64,000 bases of DNA, taken from assembly GCA_963708425.1 (NCBI GenBank), contig OY970206.1, positions 3,100,001-3,164,000 on the forward strand, read 5' to 3'. Every line of letters starts with the position of its first letter. Position 1 is the stretch's first letter. The notes under the pieces are model-generated. The model was not told the DNA's origin, made no database searches, and saw only the letters and a list, made by a program, of their open reading frames with translations. Positions 37,115-45,958 of this stretch are shown in pieces. The position numbers were made by a program, and so were the translations under genes. This DNA comes from JACMNW01 sp963708425 (lineage in GTDB: Bacteria > Pseudomonadota > Alphaproteobacteria > Rhodobacterales > Rhodobacteraceae).

Positions 37115-39187
37115 ATGACATTGCATATCCGGCGCGCTGCTTTGGCGGCGCTGTTGCTGGGTGTGTCTGCGGTTGCAGTGCGGGCCGAAATGATGGCCCC
37201 CACCACACCGCCGGATGCGCCCAAATTTGATGCCCAAGGCGAGCCTATATACGTGAACCGCGCGGACATCTTTGAATACAAGGCGCTGCCAGCATATTCC
37301 GAACCGGCATGGGTCACGGCCTTTGTCGATGCGGGCAAACTGCCCCCGGTGGCCGAGCGCCTGCCAAAAGAGCCGCTGGTCTACAAAGCGGGCAACATGC
37401 CCGACGGCATCGGCGTTTACGGCGACGTGATGCGCCATGTCATCGGCGGCCGCCCCGAGGGGTGGAATTTCTGGGCCGGGCAAAGCTATGGCTGGGGCGG
37501 CATCGATATTGGTCTGGTGGAATGCCTGACGCGCACGGGCCCGCTGTTTCAGGTAAACTCTACCGACCTGCAACCTCTGCCTAACCTTGCGCGGTCATGG
37601 GAATGGTCTGAAGACGGCAAGGTTCTGACAGTCAAACTGATCGAAGGGGCAAAGTGGTCAGACGGCGATGCGTTTGATACCGAAGACACCGAATTCTACT
37701 GGAACGACGTGATTATGGACCCGGAAGTGACCCCGCTGATGGGCGCATCCGAGGCAACCTATAACAACGCAAAATATGCCACTGTCGATGCAACGACCTT
37801 TACGCTCACATTCGAGACGGCGTTCCCCGAGCAGGTCCTTTATGCGATGGCCTACGGCAACTTCTGCCCGGGCCCGAGCCATGTCCTGAAACCAAAACAT
37901 CCGAAATATGGCGGCGAAAGCTATGAAGCGTTCCAGCAAGCATTTCCGTCGGATTTCATGAACTTCCCGACAATGGGTGCCTGGGTGGTGGTAGAACATC
38001 GTCCCGATGACATCGTCGTCAAACGCCGTAATCCCTACTACTGGAAGGTAGACGACACCGGTCAACAACTGCCCTATCTGGACGAAATGCATTTCCGGCT
38101 GTCCACTTGGGGTGATCGGGACGTGCAGGCCGTTGCGGGGACGGGCGACTTCTCGAACCTCGAACAGCCTGAGAACTATGTCGAAAGCCTGAAGAAAGCC
38201 GCAGATCCGGCAAGTCCGGCGCGGCTTGCTTTCGGGCCGAGGGGGCTGGGCTATCAGATGTTCATGAACCAGTCGGCCAACGGCTGGGGCGAACCCGATG
38301 CCCGCGCTCAGGCGGTCCGCGACCTGAACCGGAGCCTCGATTTCCGCAAGGCCGTCAGCTATGCCATGGATCGGCAACGCCTTGGCGACAGCTTGGTCAA
38401 GGGCCCATTCACCGCGCCCTATCCAGGCGGGCTGATGACCTCGACGTCGTTCTACGATGCTGCGTCTACTGTGTTCTATCCGTTCTCCACCGACAGCGCG
38501 AAAGAGGCGCTTGCAGCGGCTGGACTGACCGACACTGACAGCAACGGCTTTGTCAATGTGGCCGGGGGGGAAGACCTGAACGTCACGTTGCTGGCCAACG
38601 CCGACTATGCCACCGACAAGAACCTCGCCGAAGGCGTGGTCGCTATGATGGCGGACGTAGGGGTCAAGATCACGATCAACAGCCTGACGGGCAAGGACTA
38701 TGACAACGCCCGCGAGTCGGGGAACTTCGACTGGTTGCTGCGCCGCAACGATCAGGAGTTTGTTTCCGTCGTGCAGGGAACAGAACGCCTTGCACCGGTC
38801 GGTCCGATCACCACAAGCTGGCACCGTGCCAATGCGGCGGGCGAGCTTGATCTTCAGCCTTACGAACAAGCACTGGTCGATGCGATCAACGCCTTCACCG
38901 GCACGCGCGATCCAGCTGCGCGGATCGAGGCGATGAAGACGTGGCAAAAGACCTACACTGAAAACGTGACGGCGGTGGGCCTGACATCCTATCCCGGCGC
39001 GTTGATTATCAACAAGCGGTTTGCGAACATCCCGGTGGGTGCACCGATCTTCATGTATAACTGGGCCGAAGACAACATCATCCGCGAGAGGGTGTTCGTG
39101 CCAGCTGACAAGCAGATTGGCGTGGAACTGCATCCAGGCACCTTGCCGGGTGCACCAGGCTCTGCAGGGCCGATGGCCGCGAACTGA
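37115..39187 (+). CDS. agpA: ABC transporter periplasmic binding protein, alpha-galactoside type
   Basis: About 690 aa, a family 5 (oligopeptide-type) solute-binding protein. GGGAGG at 37105-37110 supports the ATG at 37115. A Sec signal peptide is clear (RRAALAALLLGVSAVAVRA, cut before EMM). The family 5 features are a signature around LPNLARSWEWSEDGKVLTVK and a closing block SAPIFMYNWAEDN-like (GAPIFMYNWAEDNIIRERVF). Length and ending fit the alpha-galactoside binding protein AgpA of Sinorhizobium rather than the shorter DppA/OppA. Operon order (binding protein, two permeases, ATPase, GH4 galactosidase) supports this. It would capture melibiose/raffinose-type sugars. Confidence 0.8.
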   Translation: MTLHIRRAALAALLLGVSAVAVRAEMMAPTTPPDAPKFDAQGEPIYVNRADIFEYKALPAYSEPAWVTAFVDAGKLPPVAERLPKEPLVYKAGNMPDGIGVYGDVMRHVIGGRPEGWNFWAGQSYGWGGIDIGLVECLTRTGPLFQVNSTDLQPLPNLARSWEWSEDGKVLTVKLIEGAKWSDGDAFDTEDTEFYWNDVIMDPEVTPLMGASEATYNNAKYATVDATTFTLTFETAFPEQVLYAMAYGNFCPGPSHVLKPKHPKYGGESYEAFQQAFPSDFMNFPTMGAWVVVEHRPDDIVVKRRNPYYWKVDDTGQQLPYLDEMHFRLSTWGDRDVQAVAGTGDFSNLEQPENYVESLKKAADPASPARLAFGPRGLGYQMFMNQSANGWGEPDARAQAVRDLNRSLDFRKAVSYAMDRQRLGDSLVKGPFTAPYPGGLMTSTSFYDAASTVFYPFSTDSAKEALAAAGLTDTDSNGFVNVAGGEDLNVTLLANADYATDKNLAEGVVAMMADVGVKITINSLTGKDYDNARESGNFDWLLRRNDQEFVSVVQGTERLAPVGPITTSWHRANAAGELDLQPYEQALVDAINAFTGTRDPAARIEAMKTWQKTYTENVTAVGLTSYPGALIINKRFANIPVGAPIFMYNWAEDNIIRERVFVPADKQIGVELHPGTLPGAPGSAGPMAAN

Positions 39188-39199
39188 GGCCGTGAAACG

Positions 39200-39234
39200 A
39201 CCTGCGGGCGGCAGACAACAGCCCGCCCGCAGGT
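39200..39234 (+). promoter_or_regulatory. Intercistronic hairpin after the binding-protein gene
   Basis: Perfect 12-bp arms, ACCTGCGGGCGG and CCGCCCGCAGGT, enclose an 11-nt loop. It sits 12 bp after the binding-protein stop and 63 bp before the first permease gene. Hairpins here usually protect the 5' message from decay or cause partial termination, so binding protein is made in excess of the membrane parts. There is only TTCATT after it, so full termination is unlikely. Confidence 0.75.
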
Positions 39235-39296
39235 TCATTCTACCCAGACCGCATAGGCAATGCCCTATCCTGCTTTACCAATGAGGCAATACCGCG

Positions 39297-40325
39297 ATGA
39301 CGCGATTTCTGGTCACACGCATTCTTCAGGCCCTGCCTGTCTTGCTCGTCATGAGCATCATCACGTTTGCCATCATCCAAGCGCCACCGGGCGATTATGG
39401 CGATTTCATCCGGTCGAACATGATCACCCAGGGCAATGCAACATCCGAAGCTGCCAGCCGCGCCGCCGACGCGTATCGCGAAACTCATGGACTGAATGAT
39501 CCGATGATCGTGCAGTATGGCCGCTGGATCTGGGGCATCGTCAGCCGCGGCGATTTCGGTCAGTCCTATGCTTACAACAAGCCGGTAGCCGAAGTCGTGA
39601 TGCAGCGCCTTCCTGCCACGATTGCCATTGCGCTGACCTGTCATTTATTGGCGTCGTTGATCGGCATTGGTTTCGGCATCCTTGCCGCAACCCGGCAATA
39701 TACCTGGGTCGATACCGCTTTGTCTTTCGTGTCATTTCTTGGAATGACGATCCCGCGGTTTCTGCTGGCGCTGATCATCCTGTATATTCTTGCCTTCAAG
39801 CTGAACGTGCAGGAAATCGGCAGCTTCTATTCATCGAAATTCGGCGGGCAAGCATATTGGCTTGGCTGGTTCGATTTCAACTGGTCCAAGCTCTGGAACC
39901 TGATCCAGCATATCTGGCCAGTGATCTTTGTCGCGACCTTTGGTGGGCTCGCTTACAACATGCGTGTCATGCGCGCCAACTTGCTGGATACGCTGAATGC
40001 TCAGTACATCGAAACGGCCCGCGCCAAGGGGCTTTCCGAAGGTGCTGTGATCATGCGCCATGCGGTGCCGAACGCGCTGCATCCACTGGTCGCGTATCAG
40101 GGCGTCGTGCTGCCCTACATGCTGACGGGAGAGATCGAGGTGGCGATTGTCTTTGGCCTGGCAACCATCGGCCCTGCTATTGTGCAATCGATGGGCATTG
40201 GCGATGTCTACGTCACCGCGACGCTGCTGCTGGTGCTGGGGGCGACGCTGATCATTGGCAATATAATCGCCGATTTGCTGCTGGTGGCGCTTGATCCGCG
40301 TATCCGGGTAGGGGGTGACGCATGA
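39297..40325 (+). CDS. agpB: ABC transporter permease 1, alpha-galactoside type
   Basis: 342 aa, DppB-type inner-membrane permease with about six helices. The N-terminal helix (ILQALPVLLVMSIITFAII) leads into a periplasmic segment with PPGDYGDFIRSN, and the cytoplasmic EAA loop reads YIETARAKGLSEGAVIMRHA followed by VPNAL, which docks to the ATPase. It starts 109 bp after the binding-protein gene and overlaps the next permease gene by 4 bp. Confidence 0.85.
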   Translation: MTRFLVTRILQALPVLLVMSIITFAIIQAPPGDYGDFIRSNMITQGNATSEAASRAADAYRETHGLNDPMIVQYGRWIWGIVSRGDFGQSYAYNKPVAEVVMQRLPATIAIALTCHLLASLIGIGFGILAATRQYTWVDTALSFVSFLGMTIPRFLLALIILYILAFKLNVQEIGSFYSSKFGGQAYWLGWFDFNWSKLWNLIQHIWPVIFVATFGGLAYNMRVMRANLLDTLNAQYIETARAKGLSEGAVIMRHAVPNALHPLVAYQGVVLPYMLTGEIEVAIVFGLATIGPAIVQSMGIGDVYVTATLLLVLGATLIIGNIIADLLLVALDPRIRVGGDA

Positions 40326-41443
40326 CCACGCATACTGGCGAGGCGGCAGACGCCCGCACCTCCACCGTATCGACGGAAAGCCAAAGCTACCCCGCCCTTG
40401 TCTGGCGGCGGTTTCGCAGATCGGTCCCCGGCATGTTGGGGCTGATCTTGGTGTCCATGCTGCTGATCACCGCCCTTTTTGCCGATTTCTTCGCCCCGAT
40501 GGACCCGAACGCCAGCACGTCATCCTTCGTGTCGCCCGATGTCATTTCGTTCAAGCGCGCCGATGGCTACAGCCTGTGGCCAGTGGCCTATCCGGTGGTC
40601 GAAGGGGCCGATCTGGACCCGGTCACCTTCCAGCCGGTGATGGGCCCCGATTACGACAATCCCCGCCCGCTGGCTCTGTTCGTCAAGGGTTGGCCGTACA
40701 AGTTCTGGGGCATCATCCCGATGAACCGCCATTTCATCGGCGTATCCGACGGCAGCCCGCTGCACATTTTGGGTACAGACAAGCTTGGCCGCGATATCCT
40801 GTCACGCGGCATCGTCGGTGCGCGCATTTCGCTGATGATTGCGCTTGTCTCGATCTCGCTGATCACCATTATCGGCACGCTTGCGGGCATCACGTCGGGC
40901 TATCTTGGTGGCAAGTTCGACCTGTGGTTTCAACGCTTTGTCGAGATTATCCTCGCCTTCCCGCAACTGCCTTTGTACCTGGCGCTGACGACGCTAATCC
41001 CGGTTACCGCACCGTCCTACATCTTTCTGTCGTTCGTCATTCTGGTGATCGCAGGCCTCGGCTGGGCGCAATTGTCCCGCGAGGTGCGCGGCAAAACCAT
41101 GTCGATGGCGCGCATCGACTATGTACGCGCCGCCATGGCCGTGGGCGCATCCGATAGCCGCATCATCACCCGCCACATCCTGCCCAACGTGATGAGCCAT
41201 GTCATCGTCGCCGTCACGCTTGGCATCCCGACCATCATCTTGCTGGAAAGCTTCCTTGGTTACCTTGGGTTCGCGGTTAAACCGCCGCTCATCTCATGGG
41301 GCTTGATGCTGCAAGATGCCGGCACATTTTCGGTGATCGGCTCGTATCCATGGATCTTAAGCCCGGTCGGCTTCGTGCTGCTTGCGGTGTTTGCCTTCAA
41401 CGCGCTGGGCGATGGCCTGCGCGACGCCATTGATCCGTATTGA
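40322..41443 (+). CDS. agpC: ABC transporter permease 2, alpha-galactoside type
   Basis: 373 aa, DppC-type permease. After a cytoplasmic N-terminal tail with WRRFRRSVPGMLGLILVSML (helix 1), a large periplasmic loop (about residues 60-155) precedes TDKLGRDILSRGIVGARISL and the core helices. The EAA loop is DYVRAAMAVGASDSRIITRH followed by ILPNV. It pairs with the previous permease to form the channel. The gene start overlaps the previous stop and is followed 4 bp later by the ATPase start. Confidence 0.85.
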   Translation: MTTHTGEAADARTSTVSTESQSYPALVWRRFRRSVPGMLGLILVSMLLITALFADFFAPMDPNASTSSFVSPDVISFKRADGYSLWPVAYPVVEGADLDPVTFQPVMGPDYDNPRPLALFVKGWPYKFWGIIPMNRHFIGVSDGSPLHILGTDKLGRDILSRGIVGARISLMIALVSISLITIIGTLAGITSGYLGGKFDLWFQRFVEIILAFPQLPLYLALTTLIPVTAPSYIFLSFVILVIAGLGWAQLSREVRGKTMSMARIDYVRAAMAVGASDSRIITRHILPNVMSHVIVAVTLGIPTIILLESFLGYLGFAVKPPLISWGLMLQDAGTFSVIGSYPWILSPVGFVLLAVFAFNALGDGLRDAIDPY

Positions 41444-41447
41444 GGGC

Positions 41448-43064
41448 ATGATGAACCAACAAATTGCCATTCAAGCCCGCAATATAGGCGTCACCTTTAA
41501 AGTAGATGGCGGCTGGATCGAGGCTGTCCGCGATGTCAGCTTTACCCTGCACAAAGGCCAGACCATTGCCTTGGTGGGCGAATCCGGGTCCGGCAAATCG
41601 GTCACGGCGCGCGCCATCATGCGGCTGCTGTCGAAACGCGGCAAGGTAACGCCACAAACCGAAATTCTGTATGGCGGCAAGAATATGGCCCGCCTGTCCG
41701 ATACCGAAATGCGTGGCCTGCGCGGCAATCGCCTGACCATGATCTTTCAGGAACCGATGAGCTCGCTGAACCCGGTCTACACGATCGGTAGCCAGATTTG
41801 CGAGATTTTGCACGTCCACCAGAAGATCCCGCGCAAAACCGCGATGGCAAAGGCTCTGGCTCTGCTGAAAGAAGTGCAGATCCCCGATCCCGAAGCGCGT
41901 CTGCAGCAGTATCCGCATCAGTTGTCGGGCGGCCAGCGCCAACGCGTCATGATCGCGATGGCGCTGGCAAACAACCCCGATGTGCTGATCGCAGATGAGC
42001 CGACAACCGCGCTGGACGTCACCGTGCAGGCCGAGATTTTGAATCTGATTAAAGCGCTGAAGGAAAAGACCGGCATGGCGGTGATCCTGATCACCCATGA
42101 TCTTACGGTGGTGCGCCAATTCGCCGATCATGTCTATGTCATGCAGCACGGCGAAGTGCGCGAAGAAGGCCCGACCGAGGCAATCTTCAGCAATCCGCAG
42201 CATCCCTATACCCAACGCCTGCTGGGGTCCGAACCGAAGGGCGAAGCGAACGCGCTAACTGGCGCGCCCGAAACCGTCCTGGCAGGTCGCAACGTCAAGG
42301 TCACCTACACTCTGCGCAAGGGCGGGGCGTTTCGCGGCAGCTATAGTGATCTGAAGGCGGTTGATAACCTAAGCCTCGATCTGAAACGCGGTGAAACGCT
42401 GGGGCTGGTCGGCGAGTCGGGGTCCGGTAAGACCACCTTCGGGCAAGCGCTTATGCAGTTGACCCGGATGGACAGTGGCGAGGTTAACTTCCTTGGCCAA
42501 CGCATTGAAACCCTTAGCCGAAAAGAAATGAAGCCACTGCGCAGCCGGATGCAGATCGTGTTTCAAGACCCGTTTTCCAGCCTGAACCCCCGCATGTCCG
42601 TGCGCCAGATCATCGAAGAAGGTCTAATCGTCAACGGCATTGGCGGCAACCGTGCCGACAGGCTGGCGCGCGTCAAGCAGGCCCTGCGTGATGCTGGCAT
42701 GCCCGATACCATTCTGTCGCGTTTCCCGCATGAGTTTTCCGGCGGCCAGCGCCAGCGCCTCGCCATCGCCCGCGCCGTGGCACTGGAGCCGGAATTCATC
42801 TTGCTGGATGAACCCACCTCGGCGCTTGATCTGTCAGTGCAGGCGCAAATCATTGATCTGCTGCGAAAACTGCAGGTCGAAAAGGGCCTAAGCTATCTGT
42901 TCATCAGCCATGATCTGAAGGTGGTGCGCGCGCTGTGTCACCGCGTCATCGTCATGCAGAACGGCGGCATCGTCGAACAGGGCCCAGTCGCCGATGTGCT
43001 GGAACGCCCGCAAACAGACTACACCCGCCGCTTGGTGCGCGCGGCCTTTGAAATAGCAACCTGA
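41448..43064 (+). CDS. agpD: ABC transporter ATPase, two fused nucleotide-binding domains
   Basis: 538 aa from the ATG at 41448 (a longer frame overlaps the permease gene). Two DppD/DppF-like domains are joined. Domain 1: Walker A GESGSGKS near residue 45, signature LSGGQRQRVMIAMAL, Walker B VLIADEPTTALDV. Domain 2: Walker A GESGSGKTT near 325, signature FSGGQRQRLAIARAV, Walker B FILLDEPTSALDL. Both sites are intact. The insert after domain 1 (PYTQRLLGSEP) is the oligopeptide/dipeptide C-terminal motif of this ATPase group. It powers the two permeases. Confidence 0.87.
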   Translation: MMNQQIAIQARNIGVTFKVDGGWIEAVRDVSFTLHKGQTIALVGESGSGKSVTARAIMRLLSKRGKVTPQTEILYGGKNMARLSDTEMRGLRGNRLTMIFQEPMSSLNPVYTIGSQICEILHVHQKIPRKTAMAKALALLKEVQIPDPEARLQQYPHQLSGGQRQRVMIAMALANNPDVLIADEPTTALDVTVQAEILNLIKALKEKTGMAVILITHDLTVVRQFADHVYVMQHGEVREEGPTEAIFSNPQHPYTQRLLGSEPKGEANALTGAPETVLAGRNVKVTYTLRKGGAFRGSYSDLKAVDNLSLDLKRGETLGLVGESGSGKTTFGQALMQLTRMDSGEVNFLGQRIETLSRKEMKPLRSRMQIVFQDPFSSLNPRMSVRQIIEEGLIVNGIGGNRADRLARVKQALRDAGMPDTILSRFPHEFSGGQRQRLAIARAVALEPEFILLDEPTSALDLSVQAQIIDLLRKLQVEKGLSYLFISHDLKVVRALCHRVIVMQNGGIVEQGPVADVLERPQTDYTRRLVRAAFEIAT

Positions 43065-43071
43065 GGAAGCC

Positions 43072-44439
43072 ATGTCCGCCCCCATCATCACCTTCATCGG
43101 CGCAGGATCAGCCGTTTTCACCAAAAACATCGCGGGCGATATCTTGCAGCGCCCCGCCCTCGCCAACGCCGAAGTGCGCTTGATGGATATCAACCCGCAG
43201 CGGCTGGCAGAATCCGAAGTGATTGTCGGCAAGCTGGCACAAACCCTTGGCGGCAAAGCCCAAGTCAAAACCTACACCAATCAGCGGCGGGCCCTGGAGG
43301 GCACAGATTTTGTTGTCTGCTGCTTTCAGGTTGGCGGCTATGAACCCTGCACAGTGACTGATTTTGAGGTGCCAAAGGCCTATGGCCTGCGCCAGACCAT
43401 CGCCGATACACTCGGCATCGGTGGCATCATGCGCGGCCTGCGCACTGTGCCGGTGTTGTGGAGCATCTGCGAAGACATGCTCGCCGTCGCCCCCAAGGCA
43501 ATGATGCTGCAATACGTCAACCCGATGGCCATCAACACCTGGGCGATTGCCGCCAAATATCCGACCATTCGGCAGGTTGGCCTGTGCCATTCGGTGCAAG
43601 GCACTGCCGAGGAGTTGGCCCGCGATCTGGACATCCCGGTTGCTGAAATCCGTTATCGCGCGGGTGGAATCAACCATATGGCGTTCTATCTGAACTTCGA
43701 GCATCGCCAGCCAGATGGGTCGTTCAAAGACCTCTATCCGGCGCTGAAACAGGGCTACCGCGAAGGGCGGTTCCCAAAACCATCGTCTTGGAACCCGCGC
43801 TGCCCCAACAAGGTGCGCTATGAAATGCTGACGCGGCTGGGCTATTTCGTTACCGAGTCATCCGAACATTTCGCCGAATACACGCCGTGGTTCATCAAAC
43901 GCGATCGGCCTGATCTGATCGAGAAATTTGGCATCCCGCTGGATGAATACCCCAAACGCTGCGTCGAACAGATTGCCCGCTGGACGAAAGAGGCTGAAAC
44001 GCTGAAGACCGCGAACACCATCGAGCTGAAAGAAAGCCACGAATATGCCAGCCAGATCGTGAATTCAGTGGTCACCGGCGAGCCCTCCGTCATCTATGGC
44101 AACATCGCCAACCACGGCTTCATCCCGCAATTGCCCGATGGCTGTGCTGTCGAAGTGCCAACACTGGTCGATCAGATGGGCCTGCAACCAACTGTGGTCC
44201 GCGATATCCCGCCGCAACTGATCGCCCTGATGCGCACCAACATCAACGTGCAGGACCTGACTGTGGCGGCCCTGCTGAATGAAAACCCCGAACACATCTA
44301 TCACGCCGCCATGCTTGATCCGCACACCGGGGCGGAACTGGACCTTGATCAGATATGGTCGCTGACACACGATCTGTTGGCGGCTCATGGCGACTGGTTG
44401 CCCGCATGGGCGCGGGTTCCTGCGCGCAAGGCAGGCTAA
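43072..44439 (+). CDS. GH4 alpha-galactosidase (MelA/AgaL-like)
   Basis: 455 aa, cytoplasmic. NAD-binding GAGSAVFTKNIAGDIL is at the N-terminus; the metal-binding Cys-His motif CHSV near residue 172 lies in GLCHSVQGTAEELARDLDIP, the signature of MelA-type alpha-galactosidases. NPMAINTWA and GGINHMAFYL are further active-site blocks. GH4 enzymes cleave by oxidising C3 with NAD+ and need Mn2+. It would split alpha-galactosides imported by the transporter encoded just upstream (gap 7 bp). Confidence 0.9.
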   Translation: MSAPIITFIGAGSAVFTKNIAGDILQRPALANAEVRLMDINPQRLAESEVIVGKLAQTLGGKAQVKTYTNQRRALEGTDFVVCCFQVGGYEPCTVTDFEVPKAYGLRQTIADTLGIGGIMRGLRTVPVLWSICEDMLAVAPKAMMLQYVNPMAINTWAIAAKYPTIRQVGLCHSVQGTAEELARDLDIPVAEIRYRAGGINHMAFYLNFEHRQPDGSFKDLYPALKQGYREGRFPKPSSWNPRCPNKVRYEMLTRLGYFVTESSEHFAEYTPWFIKRDRPDLIEKFGIPLDEYPKRCVEQIARWTKEAETLKTANTIELKESHEYASQIVNSVVTGEPSVIYGNIANHGFIPQLPDGCAVEVPTLVDQMGLQPTVVRDIPPQLIALMRTNINVQDLTVAALLNENPEHIYHAAMLDPHTGAELDLDQIWSLTHDLLAAHGDWLPAWARVPARKAG

Positions 44440-44443
44440 CACC

Positions 44444-45958
44444 ATGTGGCCTGCCCGGATCACCGTTGTTGGCGGCGGCACGGCAGGATGGTTGGCCGCG
44501 ATGATGCTGGGCGACGCTGCCCGGCGCGGCGGCCATGCCTGTGCAGTCACGGTGATCGAAAGCTCCAAGATCGGCACCATTGGCGTGGGGGAGGGCACGA
44601 CTGCCGTCTTCCGCCAGATGCTCAAACACTTCGGCCTGGATGAGATGGAATTTCTTGCCGCCACCGGTGCCACCATCAAATTCGGTATCCGCCACAAAGA
44701 TTGGCGCCGCAAGGGTCACAGCTATGACGGCCCGATTGATGATCCGCACCAGATCGCTGGCCTCGGCCCCTTGAACGCGCTTGATCTGTATGCCGTCAGT
44801 CAGGGCACAAGCGTCGGCCAGACGCACCTGTTCCAGCACCTGATGACCAAATCCCGCAGCCCGTTTGCGCAGGTAGGCGGCAAGCAGGTTGCCGTCGGCC
44901 CTTACCACCACGCCTATCATTTCGATCAGGCGCTGGCGGGCAAATGGCTGCGCTCCAAGGCGCGGGCCATCGACATTATCGACGATCAGGTTGCCGCTGT
45001 AAATCTGCACCCCGAATCCGGGGCAATCACCTCGCTAACCCTTGAAGGCGGCCAAACGATCGAAGCCGACCTCTTCATCGACTGCACCGGTTTCCGCCGC
45101 CGCCTGATTGGCGAAATGGGCACGACATGGGTCCGCTACGGTGCCGTGCTGCCAGTAAACCGCGCCATGCCGTTCTGGCTCGATATCCCCGACGGGGCAG
45201 AGATTGACCCCTGCACCCTCGCATGGGCACAAGGCTCCGGCTGGCTATGGAAAATCCCCACTCAAGGCCGCTACGGCTGTGGTTATGTCTATTCCGATGC
45301 ACATCTGACCCCCGATCAGGCGCAGGCTGAAATCGAAACCGCCCTCGGCCACAAGATCGAGCCGCGCAACGACATCCGCATCGACGCAGGCCGCCTGGAT
45401 CGACAGTGGGTCAAGAACTGCATCGCCCTCGGCCTATCGTCCAGCTTCCTAGAACCGCTAGAGGCCACGTCGATCCACGGCACCATTGTGCAACTGATGC
45501 TGCTGTCCAGCCTGCTGCCCGATCCCACTGACCGCGCCCGCGCCGCCTTCAACGCCGCATGTGCGCGTCAGGTTGATGATTTCCGCGATTTCATTCGACT
45601 GCACTACGTCTCCGAACGCCGCGATACGTCGTTTTGGCAAGACGTCGCCGCCCAAACCCCTGATGACCTGACCGAACGCTTGGCTGGGTGGGCCGCCAAA
45701 GTGCCCGGCCCCGATGATTTCGCCCCGTTCCCGATGGGCCTGCCGCACACCGGCCATCACCTGCATGTTCCGGTGCTGGATGGGTTGGGCCTGCTAACCC
45801 CCGCTTCCGCCAAAGCAACCCTCGCTCAAAACCCCAAACTGCGCAGCCTCGCCCGCACCGCCGCGCATCAACTGATCTCCGAATATCGCCAAGCCGCCAA
45901 TCGCGCCCTCGGCCACCGCGCATTCCTCAATTCCCTGCACACGGAGCCCGTCCAATGA
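44444..45958 (+). CDS. Flavin-dependent tryptophan-halogenase-like protein
   Basis: 504 aa from the ATG at 44444 (4 bp after the galactosidase stop). FAD motif VVGGGTAGWLAAM is at the N-terminus, followed by GVGEGTTAVFRQML. The conserved halogenase lysine falls in ATIKFGIRHKDW (near residue 80), the diagnostic WxWxIP motif is GWLWKIP (near 267), and the catalytic glutamate region is SSFLEPLEATSIHG (near 340). All hallmarks of the tryptophan halogenase family are present. The substrate is unknown, and no flavin reductase is encoded nearby. A place between two GH4 genes is unusual; relatives near sugar-uptake loci occur in other bacteria and act on small indoles, or have no known substrate. Confidence 0.85.
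   Translation: MWPARITVVGGGTAGWLAAMMLGDAARRGGHACAVTVIESSKIGTIGVGEGTTAVFRQMLKHFGLDEMEFLAATGATIKFGIRHKDWRRKGHSYDGPIDDPHQIAGLGPLNALDLYAVSQGTSVGQTHLFQHLMTKSRSPFAQVGGKQVAVGPYHHAYHFDQALAGKWLRSKARAIDIIDDQVAAVNLHPESGAITSLTLEGGQTIEADLFIDCTGFRRRLIGEMGTTWVRYGAVLPVNRAMPFWLDIPDGAEIDPCTLAWAQGSGWLWKIPTQGRYGCGYVYSDAHLTPDQAQAEIETALGHKIEPRNDIRIDAGRLDRQWVKNCIALGLSSSFLEPLEATSIHGTIVQLMLLSSLLPDPTDRARAAFNAACARQVDDFRDFIRLHYVSERRDTSFWQDVAAQTPDDLTERLAGWAAKVPGPDDFAPFPMGLPHTGHHLHVPVLDGLGLLTPASAKATLAQNPKLRSLARTAAHQLISEYRQAANRALGHRAFLNSLHTEPVQ

Noticed and set aside
37658..39238. A 526-codon minus-strand open frame.
   Set aside because: Antisense shadow of the alpha-galactoside binding-protein gene; composition rich in His, Arg and Cys with no domain.
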